From Lysinibacillus timonensis (GTDB lineage: Bacteria; Bacillota; Bacilli; Bacillales_A; Planococcaceae): 64,000 bases of DNA. A model generated the notes under the pieces. That model was not told the origin of the DNA, searched no databases, and saw only the letters and a program-made list of their open reading frames with translations. The DNA lies in assembly GCF_900291985.1 (NCBI RefSeq), contig NZ_LT985980.1, positions 708,001 to 772,000 on the forward strand. The letters are read 5' to 3'. A program made the translations under genes and the position numbers. How positions within the stretch are numbered: position 1 is the first letter of the stretch; the number at the start of each line of letters is the position of its first letter. Shown here piece after piece: positions 29,985-39,228 of this stretch.

Positions 29985-31329
29985 GAAACTCCCCCATTTC
30001 TACAATTAACTGATCAATTTCCTCTTTTGACCGTAACTCAGTAATGGCGATTAAGGAGTGATTTTCAAGTTCTGGATAGACACTTCCAAGATCAAATCCA
30101 CCAATTATACCTTTATTTAATAGTTTTTTATTGACCTCATTTACAGATATACTGGTTTTTACAACAATTTCATTAAAATGAGGCCCTTGAAAGGCTACCG
30201 TAAACCCTGCTGATTCAAAGGCATTTTTAGCATAACTTGTTTTTACGATATTTTGTTTCGCCATTTCTTTAATACCTTGTTTTCCAAGTGCCGTCATTGC
30301 AACAGACGAAGCAAGTGCTAATAATGCTTGATTCGAACATATATTAGAAGTTGCTTTCTCTCGCCGAATATGTTGTTCACGTGCTTGTAAAGTTAATACA
30401 TATCCTCTTTTACCGTCTTGATCGATTGTTTCCCCAACCAAACGACCTGGTATTTTTCGCATTAGTTTTGTCGTAGTTGCAAAATACCCACAAGATGGTC
30501 CGCCAAAGCTTTCTGGTATACCAAAAACTTGAACATCTCCGACTGTTATATCTGCACCTAATTTTCCTGGCGGAGTTAATACCCCTAAAGCTAATGGATT
30601 AGCAGAAACGATGAATAGGCCCTTTTTTGAATGAATAATGTTTCCGATTTCTTTTAATTTCTCAATTTGACCGAAAAAGTTCGGATATTGAACTATTACA
30701 GCTGCTGTCTTGTCATCTACTAATTTTAATAGTGCATCAAGATCCGTAACACCATCTTTGGTAGGAATGATTTCAATATCGATTGATTGACCGTACGCAT
30801 ATGTGGCTAAAACATCGCGGTACTCAGGATGTACACTTTCAGAAACTAATATTTTACTCCTTTTAGTATGGCTACATGCAAGCATTCCAGCTTCAGCCAA
30901 ACTTGTTCCTCCGTCATACATGGATGAATTAGCCAAATCCATTCCTGTTAGTTCGGTAATCATTGTTTGAAATTCAAATATTGCTTGCAACTCACCTTGC
31001 GAAATTTCTGGTTGATAGGGGGTATAAGCCGTATAAAACTCGGACCTTGAAATAACATGATCAACAATAACTGGCTTATAATGGTCATAGATACCAGCAC
31101 CTAAAAATGAAATATTACTTTCACTATCTTTATTTTTTTCTGCTAACTGCTTTAATTCTTTTAAAAGAGTACTTTCAGATTTTGCGGGTTTAATATTGTA
31201 TAATCCATGAAACCGCACACTTTCTGGGATATCTGCAAAAAGTTCATCAATGCTTTCAACGCCAATCGTTTGAAGCATCTCCCTTTTGTCGTGTTCTGTT
31301 ATTGGAAGATAACGATGATTCAATCGCAA
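29971..31329 (-). CDS. gcvPA: Glycine dehydrogenase (decarboxylating) subunit 1
   Basis: Non-PLP-binding partner subunit of the glycine cleavage P-protein. 452 residues, fold type I aminotransferase-like. N-terminal [25 protein letters not shown], the [13 protein letters not shown] loop and [10 protein letters not shown] are recognisable. Lies 16 nt after gcvT and overlaps gcvPB by 14 nt, which suggests translational coupling to give equal amounts. Confidence 0.97.
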   Translation of the reverse strand: MRLNHRYLPITEHDKREMLQTIGVESIDELFADIPESVRFHGLYNIKPAKSESTLLKELKQLAEKNKDSESNISFLGAGIYDHYKPVIVDHVISRSEFYTAYTPYQPEISQGELQAIFEFQTMITELTGMDLANSSMYDGGTSLAEAGMLACSHTKRSKILVSESVHPEYRDVLATYAYGQSIDIEIIPTKDGVTDLDALLKLVDDKTAAVIVQYPNFFGQIEKLKEIGNIIHSKKGLFIVSANPLALGVLTPPGKLGADITVGDVQVFGIPESFGGPSCGYFATTTKLMRKIPGRLVGETIDQDGKRGYVLTLQAREQHIRREKATSNICSNQALLALASSVAMTALGKQGIKEMAKQNIVKTSYAKNAFESAGFTVAFQGPHFNEIVVKTSISVNEVNKKLLNKGIIGGFDLGSVYPELENHSLIAITELRSKEEIDQLIVEMGEFHAKH

Positions 31330-31345
31330 ACCTCTTTTCTTAAAA

Positions 31346-32449
31346 TTATAATCGACGCTTATAGAAAGGCGTCGCTACAGTTACTGCTTTCAACTTTTTT
31401 CCACGTATCTCAATTTCTACTTCTGTTCCAATGTCAGCATATTTAGATTGAATGAGGGCTAAACCTACGTTTCGCTTTGTTAGAGGCAACTGCGTACCCG
31501 AGGTAATTCTGCCAATCTCAATTCCATCTTTAAACACTTTATAGCCGTTACGTGGAATACCTTTATCAACCATTTCAATCCCAACTATTTTTCGTTCCAA
31601 ACCTTTTTCTTTTAGACTAACGAGTGCGTCTTTTCCAATAAAAGTAGCATTCTTTTGTAATTTCACAGCAAATCCTATTCCAGCTTCTAGAGGAGTAATA
31701 TTTTCTGATAACTCTTGGCCATAGAGGGGCAGACATGCCTCAAATCGTAATGTATCTCGTGCACCAAGCCCAGCAGGTATGACACCTTTTTCTTTCCCAG
31801 TATCTAAAATTTTTGTCCATAGTTGAACAATTATGTCTGGCGTACCGTATATTTCAAACCCGTCTTCACCCGTATAACCGCTGCGGGAAACAAGGACTTT
31901 ATGGCCTGCAATTTCAACTTGATCTTCAAATTTAAAATATTTAATCTCAGAAAGATCCTTATTCGTTAACTTTTGAAGAACCTCTTCAGATATTGGGCCC
32001 TGTAAAGCAAGTTGAGCATAGTCATTCGATTTGTTAGTAATTGTTACATTTCCGTCAAGATGGGTTTTCATCCACTCGTAGTCTTTTTCAATATTGCTAG
32101 CATTCACACATAATAAAAAACAGTTTTGATCTAAACGATAAGCTAATAAATCATCGACAACGCAACCGTTGTCATAACACATTGCATTATATTGAGCACC
32201 GCCAATATTTATTTTTGAAATATCATTTGTAAGAAGTTTTTGCAAAAAAGGTAATACTGTTTCTCCTTCAACTAAAATCTCGCCCATATGAGAAACATCG
32301 AAAAGTGCAGCACGTGTACGCACAGCTTCATGTTCATCTTTAATTGATGAAAATTGAACAGGTAATTCCCACCCACCAAAATTAATAGTTTTTCCACCGT
32401 ACTTTGCATAATGGTGAAAAAGTGGTGTTCGGTTCAACTTTGTTTCCAA
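31346..32449 (-). CDS. gcvT: Glycine cleavage T-protein (aminomethyltransferase)
   Basis: Transfers the methylene group from aminomethyl-lipoyl-GcvH to tetrahydrofolate and releases ammonia. 367 residues. [34 protein letters not shown] and [15 protein letters not shown] are diagnostic. The frame is open far upstream through the riboswitch, but the family N-terminus starts at TTG 32449, which follows a strong GGAGGAG ribosome-binding site by 5 nt. First gene of the gcv operon. Confidence 0.95.
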   Translation of the reverse strand: METKLNRTPLFHHYAKYGGKTINFGGWELPVQFSSIKDEHEAVRTRAALFDVSHMGEILVEGETVLPFLQKLLTNDISKINIGGAQYNAMCYDNGCVVDDLLAYRLDQNCFLLCVNASNIEKDYEWMKTHLDGNVTITNKSNDYAQLALQGPISEEVLQKLTNKDLSEIKYFKFEDQVEIAGHKVLVSRSGYTGEDGFEIYGTPDIIVQLWTKILDTGKEKGVIPAGLGARDTLRFEACLPLYGQELSENITPLEAGIGFAVKLQKNATFIGKDALVSLKEKGLERKIVGIEMVDKGIPRNGYKVFKDGIEIGRITSGTQLPLTKRNVGLALIQSKYADIGTEVEIEIRGKKLKAVTVATPFYKRRL

Positions 32450-32522
32450 TACATCTCCTCCATGCAACAGTATTCTAGATCTGTTTATTCTGAGACAAAA
32501 TGACATAGGGTAAAAAAAGTAT

Positions 32523-32566
32523 AAAAAAAGACAGAGAAATCCCTTATATTTAAGGATTCCTCTGTC
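32523..32566 (-). terminator. Expression-platform terminator of the glycine riboswitch
   Basis: On the minus strand GACAGAGGAATCCTT and AAGGGATTTCTCTGTC form a long stem followed by seven T. The 5' arm overlaps the 3' end of aptamer 2 (AAGGACAGAG), so glycine-stabilised aptamer folding would prevent the terminator, an ON switch as in B. subtilis. Confidence 0.9.
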
Positions 32567-32905
32567 CTTGCACCTGAAAGTTACACCAACAAAACTGCTA
32601 ACTGTTAGTTGGCTTTCCCCGTTGGTGGCTGTTTTCATACGTATTGAGGTTAATAAATGAATGGTCGTAAAATACAGCACTCTCCAGAGACGCGTCCTAT
32701 ACGAGTCTTTTTGCCTGAGAGATTCATAGTATAACTACTTGCTCCTTCGGCGACGTTTTGAAATCCAACCTGCATGTTTTCGAATCACACTATAATTCAA
32801 ATTATTTTATAAACAAATATTTAAAATTATAACCTGAGACAATTGCCGGAAGATGCCAACCTTATGCTGTTATCTACATAAGGTTCCAACGTTCTCTCCC
32901 CGTAT
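32523..32905 (-). promoter_or_regulatory. Tandem glycine riboswitch with enlarged aptamer 1
   Basis: Aptamer 2 is compact: CCAACGGGGAAAGCC and ACTTTCAGGTGC at about 32567-32632. Aptamer 1 shows GCCGAAGGAGCAA (near 32740-32752), AATCTCTCAGGCAAAAAG (32707-32724) and the 3' strand CTCTGGAGAGT (32679-32689). Its 5' strand GGGGAGAGAACG lies far upstream at 32890-32901. The P2-like strands ACGTT (32888-32892) and AACGT (32753-32757) bracket 130 nt, where known examples have about 20-30. That stretch contains a 9-bp hairpin AACCTTATG / CATAAGGTT. The leader controls gcvT-gcvPA-gcvPB. Confidence 0.9.
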
Positions 32906-32999
32906 ACTCATCCGCATTATTCATATCTCAATGTTCTATTGGGCAAGTAGCGTATCTTCCTGAACTGTAAGTGCAACATAGAGAATATCACGTAGTAGA

Positions 33000-33512
33000 T
33001 TATTCACCTTTTAACCTATTCACTTGGAAAGCAATATATTCAACTATTTGTCTCAAGCTTCGGCCTTCTGTTAATACTTTTATATGCCCAGCTAGACGAT
33101 AAAATTTCCTTCTTTTGAAAAATAATTGTTCTAGTTCACTTTGCGTCGAGCTTTGTACAATGGGACGGTTTTTATCGTCCTTTATGCGTTTATAAATATC
33201 TTCAAAAGTGGCATCTAAAAAGAAAACTATTCCTGTTCTTCGCATAATTTTTCGGTTTTCTTCATTAATTGCAACACCACCACCAGTCGCAATAATACAA
33301 GCTTCATCTCTAAAGTTCCGCAAAAATTCGGTTTCAATATTTCTAAAATGTTCCTCCCCATATTTTTCAAAAATTTCTGGTATGGTCATCCCTTGTTGTC
33401 TCACAATTTCACGATCCATATCATAATATGGGAGCTTTAAAAAGTAGCTTAATCTTCGCCCAATTACGCTTTTCCCGCATCCCATAAAACCAACCAAATA
33501 TATTTTCCGCAT
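33000..33512 (-). CDS. aroK: Shikimate kinase
   Basis: 170-residue P-loop kinase that phosphorylates shikimate at O3. Walker A GFMGCGKSVIGRR near residue 9, shikimate-binding DMDREIV and the GGGVAINEENR loop are intact; the lid has RPIVQ. It lies between comGG and the gcv operon, 27 nt downstream of comGG, the usual Bacilli position. The 94 nt between its stop and the riboswitch carry no clear terminator. Confidence 0.94.
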   Translation of the reverse strand: MRKIYLVGFMGCGKSVIGRRLSYFLKLPYYDMDREIVRQQGMTIPEIFEKYGEEHFRNIETEFLRNFRDEACIIATGGGVAINEENRKIMRRTGIVFFLDATFEDIYKRIKDDKNRPIVQSSTQSELEQLFFKRRKFYRLAGHIKVLTEGRSLRQIVEYIAFQVNRLKGE

Positions 33513-33539
33513 GCTCTCACCTACTTTACTACAAAAGAC

Positions 33540-33728
33540 TTAATTGTTATTTATTTCATCTAGTAGGTTTATCGTAGCACGAACATTGACGAATTCCAAT
33601 GAATTATAAATATTAATTTTTGATTCAAATGAAATAATATAGTAAATAATAGAAGTAGTAGTTACAAAGAATAAAACTATTGCAATTGGAAAAATACTAC
33701 CCCGTTCATTTTGTAACAATTTGAACAA
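33540..33728 (-). CDS. ComGG-like minor pseudopilin (short)
   Basis: 62 residues with an N-terminal ERGSIFPIAIVLFFVTTTSIIYYI helix like the ComGG pre-pilin region, then a short variable tail. B. subtilis ComGG has about 124 residues, so this is half length. It overlaps the end of comGF by 23 nt and is the seventh gene of the comG operon, so position supports ComGG. Either a naturally short pseudopilin or a truncated one. Confidence 0.6.
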   Translation of the reverse strand: MFKLLQNERGSIFPIAIVLFFVTTTSIIYYIISFESKINIYNSLEFVNVRATINLLDEINNN

Positions 33729-34161
33729 AAAACGTTCGCTCCTTTAATCGTCCATTTTGAAATCTCACTGTCATGTGTAGCTCATGATTGTGAAGTTCAA
33801 ATTTTAAATTCTGTATACCTATGAACATTGGTACATTACCAACATTATCCACTTGTTTTCGTATTATATCTTTTGATTGGCCGATCTGTATTTTTCTCGT
33901 AGAGTTAGCATACTCTAATTCGACTTTATCGTTATATCCAGTGACTTGAATTGTCACAACGTTATTTAAGTAATTTTGAAAGTCATTTACAAATATTTCC
34001 CAAGCAATCTCTTCATTCATAAAATATGAATCATTTAATTTATCGAGCCAAAAATAAATTACAATTAACAGTTGTGCAAGTAAGTAAAAAACAACTAGTT
34101 GAAATAGTGCTTCCGGTAGAGTGTAACCTTGTGCAGATTTATCATTTATCATTCGATGCAC
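33706..34161 (-). CDS. comGF: ComGF family competence pseudopilin
   Basis: 151 residues. An atypical prepilin site QGYTLPEALFQLVVFYLL starts near residue 11; the soluble part resembles ComGF with the terminal FQNGRLKERTFFVQ. Minor pseudopilins prime assembly of the transformation pseudopilus at the membrane. Overlaps comGE by 13 nt and comGG by 23 nt. Confidence 0.8.
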   Translation of the reverse strand: MHRMINDKSAQGYTLPEALFQLVVFYLLAQLLIVIYFWLDKLNDSYFMNEEIAWEIFVNDFQNYLNNVVTIQVTGYNDKVELEYANSTRKIQIGQSKDIIRKQVDNVGNVPMFIGIQNLKFELHNHELHMTVRFQNGRLKERTFFVQIVTK

Positions 34162-34445
34162 ATCACTTCAACCTCACCCTTCAACTCATATTCGACACAA
34201 ATCTTTTTCCCATCATAATTCCATTGATATGTGACATTGTCAATGGATGTTATGCCTGAATGTATACCTTTTGTTTTTAATACTTTAGCGGCATTCGATG
34301 CAACTTCAGATGCATGTAATTTCATTTTTGCTTCTTTCAAGGAGGAATTTAATTGATAACTGAGTGGTATTAAGAAACTAGTAATCAGAAATATTATTGC
34401 TATTGAAAGTAAAGATTCAACAAAAGATATACCTTTATCATTCAA
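34149..34445 (-). CDS. comGE: ComGE family competence pseudopilin
   Basis: 98 residues with a prepilin-like N-terminus KGISFVESLLSIAIIFLITS and a short soluble domain with a C-terminal cysteine pair region. Overlaps comGD by 8 nt. Assignment is by order in the comG operon and by the pilin helix. Confidence 0.75.
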   Translation of the reverse strand: MNDKGISFVESLLSIAIIFLITSFLIPLSYQLNSSLKEAKMKLHASEVASNAAKVLKTKGIHSGITSIDNVTYQWNYDGKKICVEYELKGEVEVMCIE

Positions 34446-34887
34446 TTAACCTCAGCCTACCTTTTTCAATATTGACTATTAATGTTTTATGACCATACGG
34501 AACATAAAATACGACACTTCCAAAGTCTATAATATCCCCAAACTTATCAAATCTAATTTTCTTCAAATAACTATTTGTATTTAGATGAATTTCTTTTGGG
34601 AATACTCTTTCAAAAACCGGATTATTATAATCATTTCGTAAATAGCCTTTGTAAGTATTGTTATCTAACAAAACAATATTTGCGTATACTTCTTCTTCCA
34701 TCGCCAATGTTTGCATCCTTTGAAAATCTAATACTAATTGTTCAAAAAATTGATCTACAACTATTTCATTAGTAAACTTGATTGTAATTTGACTGACAAC
34801 GGAACATATAATAACGACTATACATAATACGACAAGTAATTCAATTAGCGTAAAACCCTTTTCATCCTTTACTTTCTTCATTGACAC
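34438..34887 (-). CDS. comGD: ComGD minor pseudopilin
   Basis: 149 residues with the canonical prepilin cleavage motif KGFTLIELLVVLCIVVI; ComC cleaves after the glycine. Soluble domain about 100 residues. Lies 65 nt downstream of comGC and overlaps comGE. The start may be either of the two close Met codons. Confidence 0.88.
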   Translation of the reverse strand: MSMKKVKDEKGFTLIELLVVLCIVVIICSVVSQITIKFTNEIVVDQFFEQLVLDFQRMQTLAMEEEVYANIVLLDNNTYKGYLRNDYNNPVFERVFPKEIHLNTNSYLKKIRFDKFGDIIDFGSVVFYVPYGHKTLIVNIEKGRLRLIE

Positions 34888-34952
34888 ATTTACTAAATCC
34901 TCGCCCTTTCATTATCATGCGTTACGCTCCAGGTATACCATTAGTGTTGATA

Positions 34953-35267
34953 TTAATTTGGTGGTACTGGCTCTGTCGTTACGTTTCCATTTTCATCAAT
35001 TACAATTGTTTGTTTACCATTTGGACAATTCGTACTCGTTATATATTTATCCTGGATTAACTCTTGCACTGTTGGATATTTATTATTTTCAATACGGTAA
35101 GCTTCAACTTGTCCCTGCACCATGGTTACATATGCTTCACAACCTTTTTCGTCAATTGTTGCAAAATGTTTCGTAACATTGGGTATTGTTATAATGATTA
35201 ATACAGAAATAATTAATAATACAATCATCATTTCGATCAATGTAAAACCTTTCTCATGCTTTAACAT
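34953..35267 (-). CDS. comGC: ComGC major competence pseudopilin
   Basis: 104 residues: prepilin motif KGFTLIEMMIVLLIISVL, then a soluble domain with two cysteines (KGCEAY and STNCPNG) placed as in ComGC, where they form an intramolecular disulfide. It is the main subunit of the transformation pseudopilus that pulls DNA through the wall. Lies 21 nt downstream of comGB. Confidence 0.94.
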   Translation of the reverse strand: MLKHEKGFTLIEMMIVLLIISVLIIITIPNVTKHFATIDEKGCEAYVTMVQGQVEAYRIENNKYPTVQELIQDKYITSTNCPNGKQTIVIDENGNVTTEPVPPN

Positions 35268-35288
35268 TAGTAGTTCATCTCCTTATAT

Positions 35289-36359
35289 TTAGATAACTTC
35301 TATTAAGTTAAACATCGGAAGTAGAATACTTAAATAAGCAGCAATTACGGATAAAGCGATAATCATGAAAAAAATAGGCTGTATGAATGATAAACCAATT
35401 CTAATAATGTCTTGTAATTTTTCATCTAACAATTCACTATAAATCGTTAACTCTTTCCCTAAGTAGCCACTGATTTCCCCATGTTCTACGAATTCTTCAT
35501 ATTTAGGTAAAAAGAATCCAACTCTTCGAATTGAGCTCGAAAACGATTCCCCAAATATTATTTGTTTCTCTATTCTTAATGCAAGTAGTTTTATAAATGG
35601 ATTCAAATCTTGCTCTTTAAGAATTTCAAATGTCTGTTGTAATGAAAACCCACCTAGTAACAATGTGCCTATGAATCTGGAAAATTGTTTTGTAATCTGT
35701 AATTTAAAAAAATAATTAATTATCGGTACTGAGTTTAAAAGAGTCATCTTACTTTCAACTGTTAGTTTCTTAAAATGGTGGTAAAAAAATGACATGAATA
35801 GTGCTAATAACAAAAGGATTAAAAATAATAGATCAGGTATATGTAAGAACCACTTTGTCATAGCTAAATTGTCTTGACCTTCATTTGTTCTAGATATGAT
35901 AATATTTTCAATATTCGGAAGAAAGAAGGTGCGAAATGCTATGAAAATCACTACTAGAAAGGAAAGTAATGCAACTGGATAGGTAAGCAGATTGAGTAGT
36001 TTCTTTTTTGTTTTTTCATGAAAGTCCATCTGTTTCGATATTATTTTTAGGCTATTCGCTAAATCACCTTTCTCTTCTGCTATTTTTAACGCTACTAAGA
36101 AGTGGTTCGGTATTGAAATAATCTTAAATATTTCAACTATACTTTCACCGTTTCGTAAATTTTTATTAATTTTTTCACGCCAATAGCTTATATTTTCTAC
36201 ATGATAAGGGAGCAACATATTCATGGAATCCGAAAATGTATATCCTTCATATAATAACGTGCTCATTCGATTTAAAAATGGTGGTATATGTTTAAACTTT
36301 TCTTTCTTATTTGTTTTAAATAGTTGTTTCAACTTCAATTTAAAAACTTGTTGAAGCAT
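35289..36359 (-). CDS. comGB: ComGB pseudopilus platform protein
   Basis: 356-residue GspF/PilC-type inner-membrane platform with two T2SS F domains, three transmembrane helices (near 130, 180 and 325) and the motif GGFSLQQTFEIL. It anchors pseudopilus assembly and couples to the ComGA ATPase. The start overlaps comGA by 20 nt. Confidence 0.92.
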   Translation of the reverse strand: MLQQVFKLKLKQLFKTNKKEKFKHIPPFLNRMSTLLYEGYTFSDSMNMLLPYHVENISYWREKINKNLRNGESIVEIFKIISIPNHFLVALKIAEEKGDLANSLKIISKQMDFHEKTKKKLLNLLTYPVALLSFLVVIFIAFRTFFLPNIENIIISRTNEGQDNLAMTKWFLHIPDLLFLILLLLALFMSFFYHHFKKLTVESKMTLLNSVPIINYFFKLQITKQFSRFIGTLLLGGFSLQQTFEILKEQDLNPFIKLLALRIEKQIIFGESFSSSIRRVGFFLPKYEEFVEHGEISGYLGKELTIYSELLDEKLQDIIRIGLSFIQPIFFMIIALSVIAAYLSILLPMFNLIEVI

Positions 36360-37353
36360 GAGTGTCCTTCCTCTCCAATGTTTTCAATTGAAATAATAAT
36401 GTTTCGTTTTCAGGTAAGGAGTATTCATGACCGCGCATGGTAGCAGCTATAGCTTCATAAAGATGTATATCACTTAAAATCTCATACAGTGCTTTTCGCT
36501 GATCATGTTTCCCCACCTGTATTAGGCATTGCGCAATAATTCCAAGGAGTGATTGTCGTATCTCTTCAATGGGTATACCTAAATCCATTAAACGATAAAT
36601 ACAATTCACAGAATCTTTTGCGTGTATAGTTGACAACACTAAATGACCAGTAAGTGATGCTTCAATAGCAATTTTAGCTGTTTCATGATCTCTAATCTCC
36701 CCGATCATAATAACGTCGGGTGAATGGCGTAGAATAGCTCTTAGGCCAGCAGCATACGTAACTCCTGCTCTTTCATTTACTTGAATTTGTAATAGATGTT
36801 CTTGGCTACTTTCTACAGGGTCTTCTAATGAAATGACATGACGTGCTAAAGATTCACTACAATAATGAATTAATGAATACATAGAGGTCGTTTTTCCCGA
36901 ACCAGTTGCTCCGCAAAATAATAACAATCCTTGACGATTAGATATTAAATTAATTAACCTTTCTGCTGACTTCGAATGGTAACATAGTGAGGTAATTGAA
37001 TTTGTTGCATTTTGCAACATGAGTCGAATTACGAGGCTTTCTTTTTGAAATATTGAAGGTAATGTAGAAACTCGAAAAGAGTATAGTTTTTTTTGCATCT
37101 CTTTTTGGAACGAACCGCTCTGAGGTTTTCGTTTTTCACTTATATCTAGTGAAGATAAAAATTTAAAATAAGATATGATACGATTTCCCAAGTCTATTGT
37201 AATGTTACCAGCATTAAAGAGTTTGCCATATTTCCTAAAATGAACAGTATAGTTATCACTTGTTGGAACAATATGTATATCAGATGCCCCAAAAGTTAAA
37301 CCTTTGAATAATAGCTGTTCGCTTTTACTTTCAACGACTGTTTCGACATTCAA
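36340..37353 (-). CDS. comGA: ComGA secretion ATPase
   Basis: GspE/PilB-type ATPase that powers competence pseudopilus assembly. 337 residues from TTG 37353. ASDIHIVP near the start, Walker A FCGATGSGKTTSMYS, Asp box SLEDPVE and Walker B MIGEIRDHETAK are intact. The frame is open to 37395, but GAGGTG lies 8 nt before TTG 37353 and that N-terminus fits the family. First gene of comGA-GG; an AT-rich upstream region with A/T tracts could hold ComK sites. Confidence 0.92.
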   Translation of the reverse strand: MNVETVVESKSEQLLFKGLTFGASDIHIVPTSDNYTVHFRKYGKLFNAGNITIDLGNRIISYFKFLSSLDISEKRKPQSGSFQKEMQKKLYSFRVSTLPSIFQKESLVIRLMLQNATNSITSLCYHSKSAERLINLISNRQGLLLFCGATGSGKTTSMYSLIHYCSESLARHVISLEDPVESSQEHLLQIQVNERAGVTYAAGLRAILRHSPDVIMIGEIRDHETAKIAIEASLTGHLVLSTIHAKDSVNCIYRLMDLGIPIEEIRQSLLGIIAQCLIQVGKHDQRKALYEILSDIHLYEAIAATMRGHEYSLPENETLLFQLKTLERKDTHASTSF

Positions 37354-37830
37354 TATCGCCACACCTCTTCCTATATAGTTCTTTGGAGACCGCATTTAAA
37401 TTCAAAACTAGTATAAAATGCTAGTTTGTATTTTGAAAACCCCTTTTAACAATATTTTTATTTGATGGCAATAATAGAGCTCAAAGAAATGTTTTGAAAT
37501 AAAAACTTGTATTTCTCTTCATTTTTAAAAATAAAAAATTTTTTTTAAAACTGTCTAATAAATGAAATAATAGATTTCACATAATCATTTCACTATCAAT
37601 AATTCATTTCATATCTATTATGAAGCTTCATCTAGGCTTTTTTATTCATAATATTACCTAAGGAATTCTCCCTTCTAAAAGAGAGCTATCTATAAAGATT
37701 CTTCAAAACCGATAATAATTTCCACTTGATTGTCACAAACTAAATAAAGTATCAGTTTACATTATTGTTGAAAATCATTTATAATAAAACATGAGATAAT
37801 TGTGTCATTTGGCAAAAGGAGGGATTCTTC
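37354..37830. other. AT-rich divergent region comGA/yqgY
   Basis: About 475 nt with no gene. The comG side (37500-37560) has dense A and T tracts, the composition of ComK target boxes, but specific boxes cannot be told from background. The yqgY side carries a clear sigma-A promoter at 37757-37785. Nothing else is recognised. Confidence 0.45.
37757..37785 (+). promoter_or_regulatory. Sigma-A promoter of yqgY
   Basis: TTACAT and a perfect TATAAT are separated by 17 bp; the DUF2626 gene starts 46 nt downstream behind AAAAGGAGGG. Confidence 0.65.
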
Positions 37831-38073
37831 ATGAATAACATGTATAAAGTTATGGCTTTCTGGACAGGTATTTTTGCCACTTTCTTCTATCTCGGAGATA
37901 TGAACGAGGTAGCGCTATTATTTGTAGGTAATACTGGATTATTTTTATTATTAGGCTTTTTAAACCTTTCTGAAAGAATGTACATGTATATTTTCGGTGC
38001 GTACTTAACAATTTTCTTCGCAGGATTTACGTACTATACAACATTTATCCACATACCTGGTGGAGGTCACTAA
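37831..38073 (+). CDS. yqgY: DUF2626 family small membrane protein (YqgY)
   Basis: 80 residues with three short hydrophobic helices and a C-terminal IPGGGH. Matches the size and sequence style of DUF2626 (B. subtilis YqgY), found in Bacilli, function unknown. Strong ribosome-binding site AAAGGAGGG; followed by a terminator, so monocistronic. Neighbours yqgX and yqgW are conserved. Confidence 0.85.
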   Translation: MNNMYKVMAFWTGIFATFFYLGDMNEVALLFVGNTGLFLLLGFLNLSERMYMYIFGAYLTIFFAGFTYYTTFIHIPGGGH

Positions 38074-38085
38074 TCTCAAGTAAAA

Positions 38086-38118
38086 CACCGATTGCAAAAT
38101 AGCAATCGGCGTTTTTTT
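38086..38118 (+). terminator. Terminator after yqgY
   Basis: CCGATTGC / GCAATCGG stem with a 6-nt loop, followed by CGTTTTTTT, 13 nt after the stop. Confidence 0.85.
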
Positions 38119-38131
38119 ATTTATTTAATAT

Positions 38132-38776
38132 TTAGAAGCCATTTAAAAATGGATTCATTGCCATTTCATCACCTGGTGTTGTATACGAACCATGTCCTGG
38201 ATAAATAATCATATCTTCTGGTAGACTTAAAAGTTTATCATGGATGGATTTTAATAAAATATCGAGTGAACCTCCGAGTAGGTCTGTTCTACCAATACTT
38301 CTTTCAAATAATGTATCCCCAACAATTGCAAAACCGTCATTTTCAAATATATATGAAATGCTTCCTGGTGAATGACCTGGTGTAAATAAAGCTTGAAAGT
38401 TAAACTCACCGATATCAAATTTTTGTTCACTACGAATAATATGTTCCTCTTCGGGTAATTTAACAATATAATTTGGAAGTTCAACATATCGTCCAGAGCC
38501 ATTTTTTGATGGGTCTTGTAACCAGCTTACTTCTTTCTCGTGTACATATAACGGTATGTTATATTCTTCTCTAACAACATCCACAGCACCAATATGGTCA
38601 AAATGTGCATGTGTTAAGAAAATAGCTAATGGTTTATAATGGTTTTTACGAATTTCCTTTAAAATTCTCGCTGCTTCATCACCCGGATCAAAGATAATAC
38701 ATTCTTTTTGTTTATTGCTAACAATATAACAATTCGTTTGTACTGGACCAAGAGAAAATACTTTTACATTTAACAA
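38132..38776 (-). CDS. yqgX: MBL-fold hydrolase YqgX (glyoxalase II-like)
   Basis: 214-residue metallo-beta-lactamase-fold hydrolase with the metal motif THAHFDHIG, FTPGHSPGSISY, VGDTLFERSIGRTDL and YPGHGSYTT, all metal ligands present. The family includes bacillithiol-conjugate and persulfide hydrolases; the substrate here is not determined. Start is TTG 38776, 6 nt after GGAGGAGGTG; the in-frame ATG at 38794 lies upstream of that ribosome-binding site. Confidence 0.9.
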   Translation of the reverse strand: MLNVKVFSLGPVQTNCYIVSNKQKECIIFDPGDEAARILKEIRKNHYKPLAIFLTHAHFDHIGAVDVVREEYNIPLYVHEKEVSWLQDPSKNGSGRYVELPNYIVKLPEEEHIIRSEQKFDIGEFNFQALFTPGHSPGSISYIFENDGFAIVGDTLFERSIGRTDLLGGSLDILLKSIHDKLLSLPEDMIIYPGHGSYTTPGDEMAMNPFLNGF

Positions 38777-38945
38777 CTTTATCACCTCCTCCATATTATA
38801 CTGTTCTATATTAAAAATTGCAGTGAACAGTTCATATAAACGTCACGATTTATTCTCGACAAAAGGTAACCATTGCTTTACAATAGAGGAGGAATATTGT
38901 TTACCGACATTCATTTTCTGATGTCGAAAGGAGTGTCTATTTTTA

Positions 38946-39125
38946 ATGAACTTATTAATGCCTATTTTCGCTCTAATCGCAATTTTATCTCTAGTAAGCG
39001 CATTCAAATCACTTAGAAACAAGAATATACTTGCTTTAATATTCGGTGTTGCTTCATTTGCGATTTTCGGTTGGTTTGTAGTGATGACAGTTTTACATCA
39101 AGGCTACCCACCGGCACTACATTAA
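38946..39125 (+). CDS. yqgW: DUF2759 family small membrane protein (YqgW)
   Basis: 59 residues, two transmembrane helices (LLMPIFALIAILSLVSAF and LALIFGVASFAIFGWFVVM) and a short tail HQGYPPALH. Matches B. subtilis YqgW in size and place, between yqgX and the LTA synthase. A ribosome-binding site AAGGAG lies 12 nt upstream, a long spacing. Followed by a strong terminator. Function unknown. Confidence 0.8.
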   Translation: MNLLMPIFALIAILSLVSAFKSLRNKNILALIFGVASFAIFGWFVVMTVLHQGYPPALH

Positions 39126-39131
39126 TTTTAC

Positions 39132-39168
39132 AAAAAAACAAGGTATCGATTCGATACCTTGTTTTTTT
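39132..39168. terminator. Terminator between yqgW and ltaS
   Basis: Near-perfect palindrome ACAAGGTAT...ATACCTTGT with A and T tails on both sides, suited to stop the plus-strand yqgW transcript and possibly the opposite one. Confidence 0.85.
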
Positions 39169-39228
39169 GTAGTATAATCCATAAATGAATGATAGATTTA
39201 CTTACATTCTTAAGTTCTATCCTCTTTT

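Noticed and set aside
31346-32680. Long GcvT with about 77 extra N-terminal residues
   Set aside because: The extension is translated riboswitch sequence; a strong ribosome-binding site and family N-terminus place the start at TTG 32449.
37500-37565. ComK boxes upstream of comGA
   Set aside because: A- and T-tracts allow many AAAA-N5-TTTT matches by chance; no pair with a preferred spacing stands out, so no specific site is claimed.
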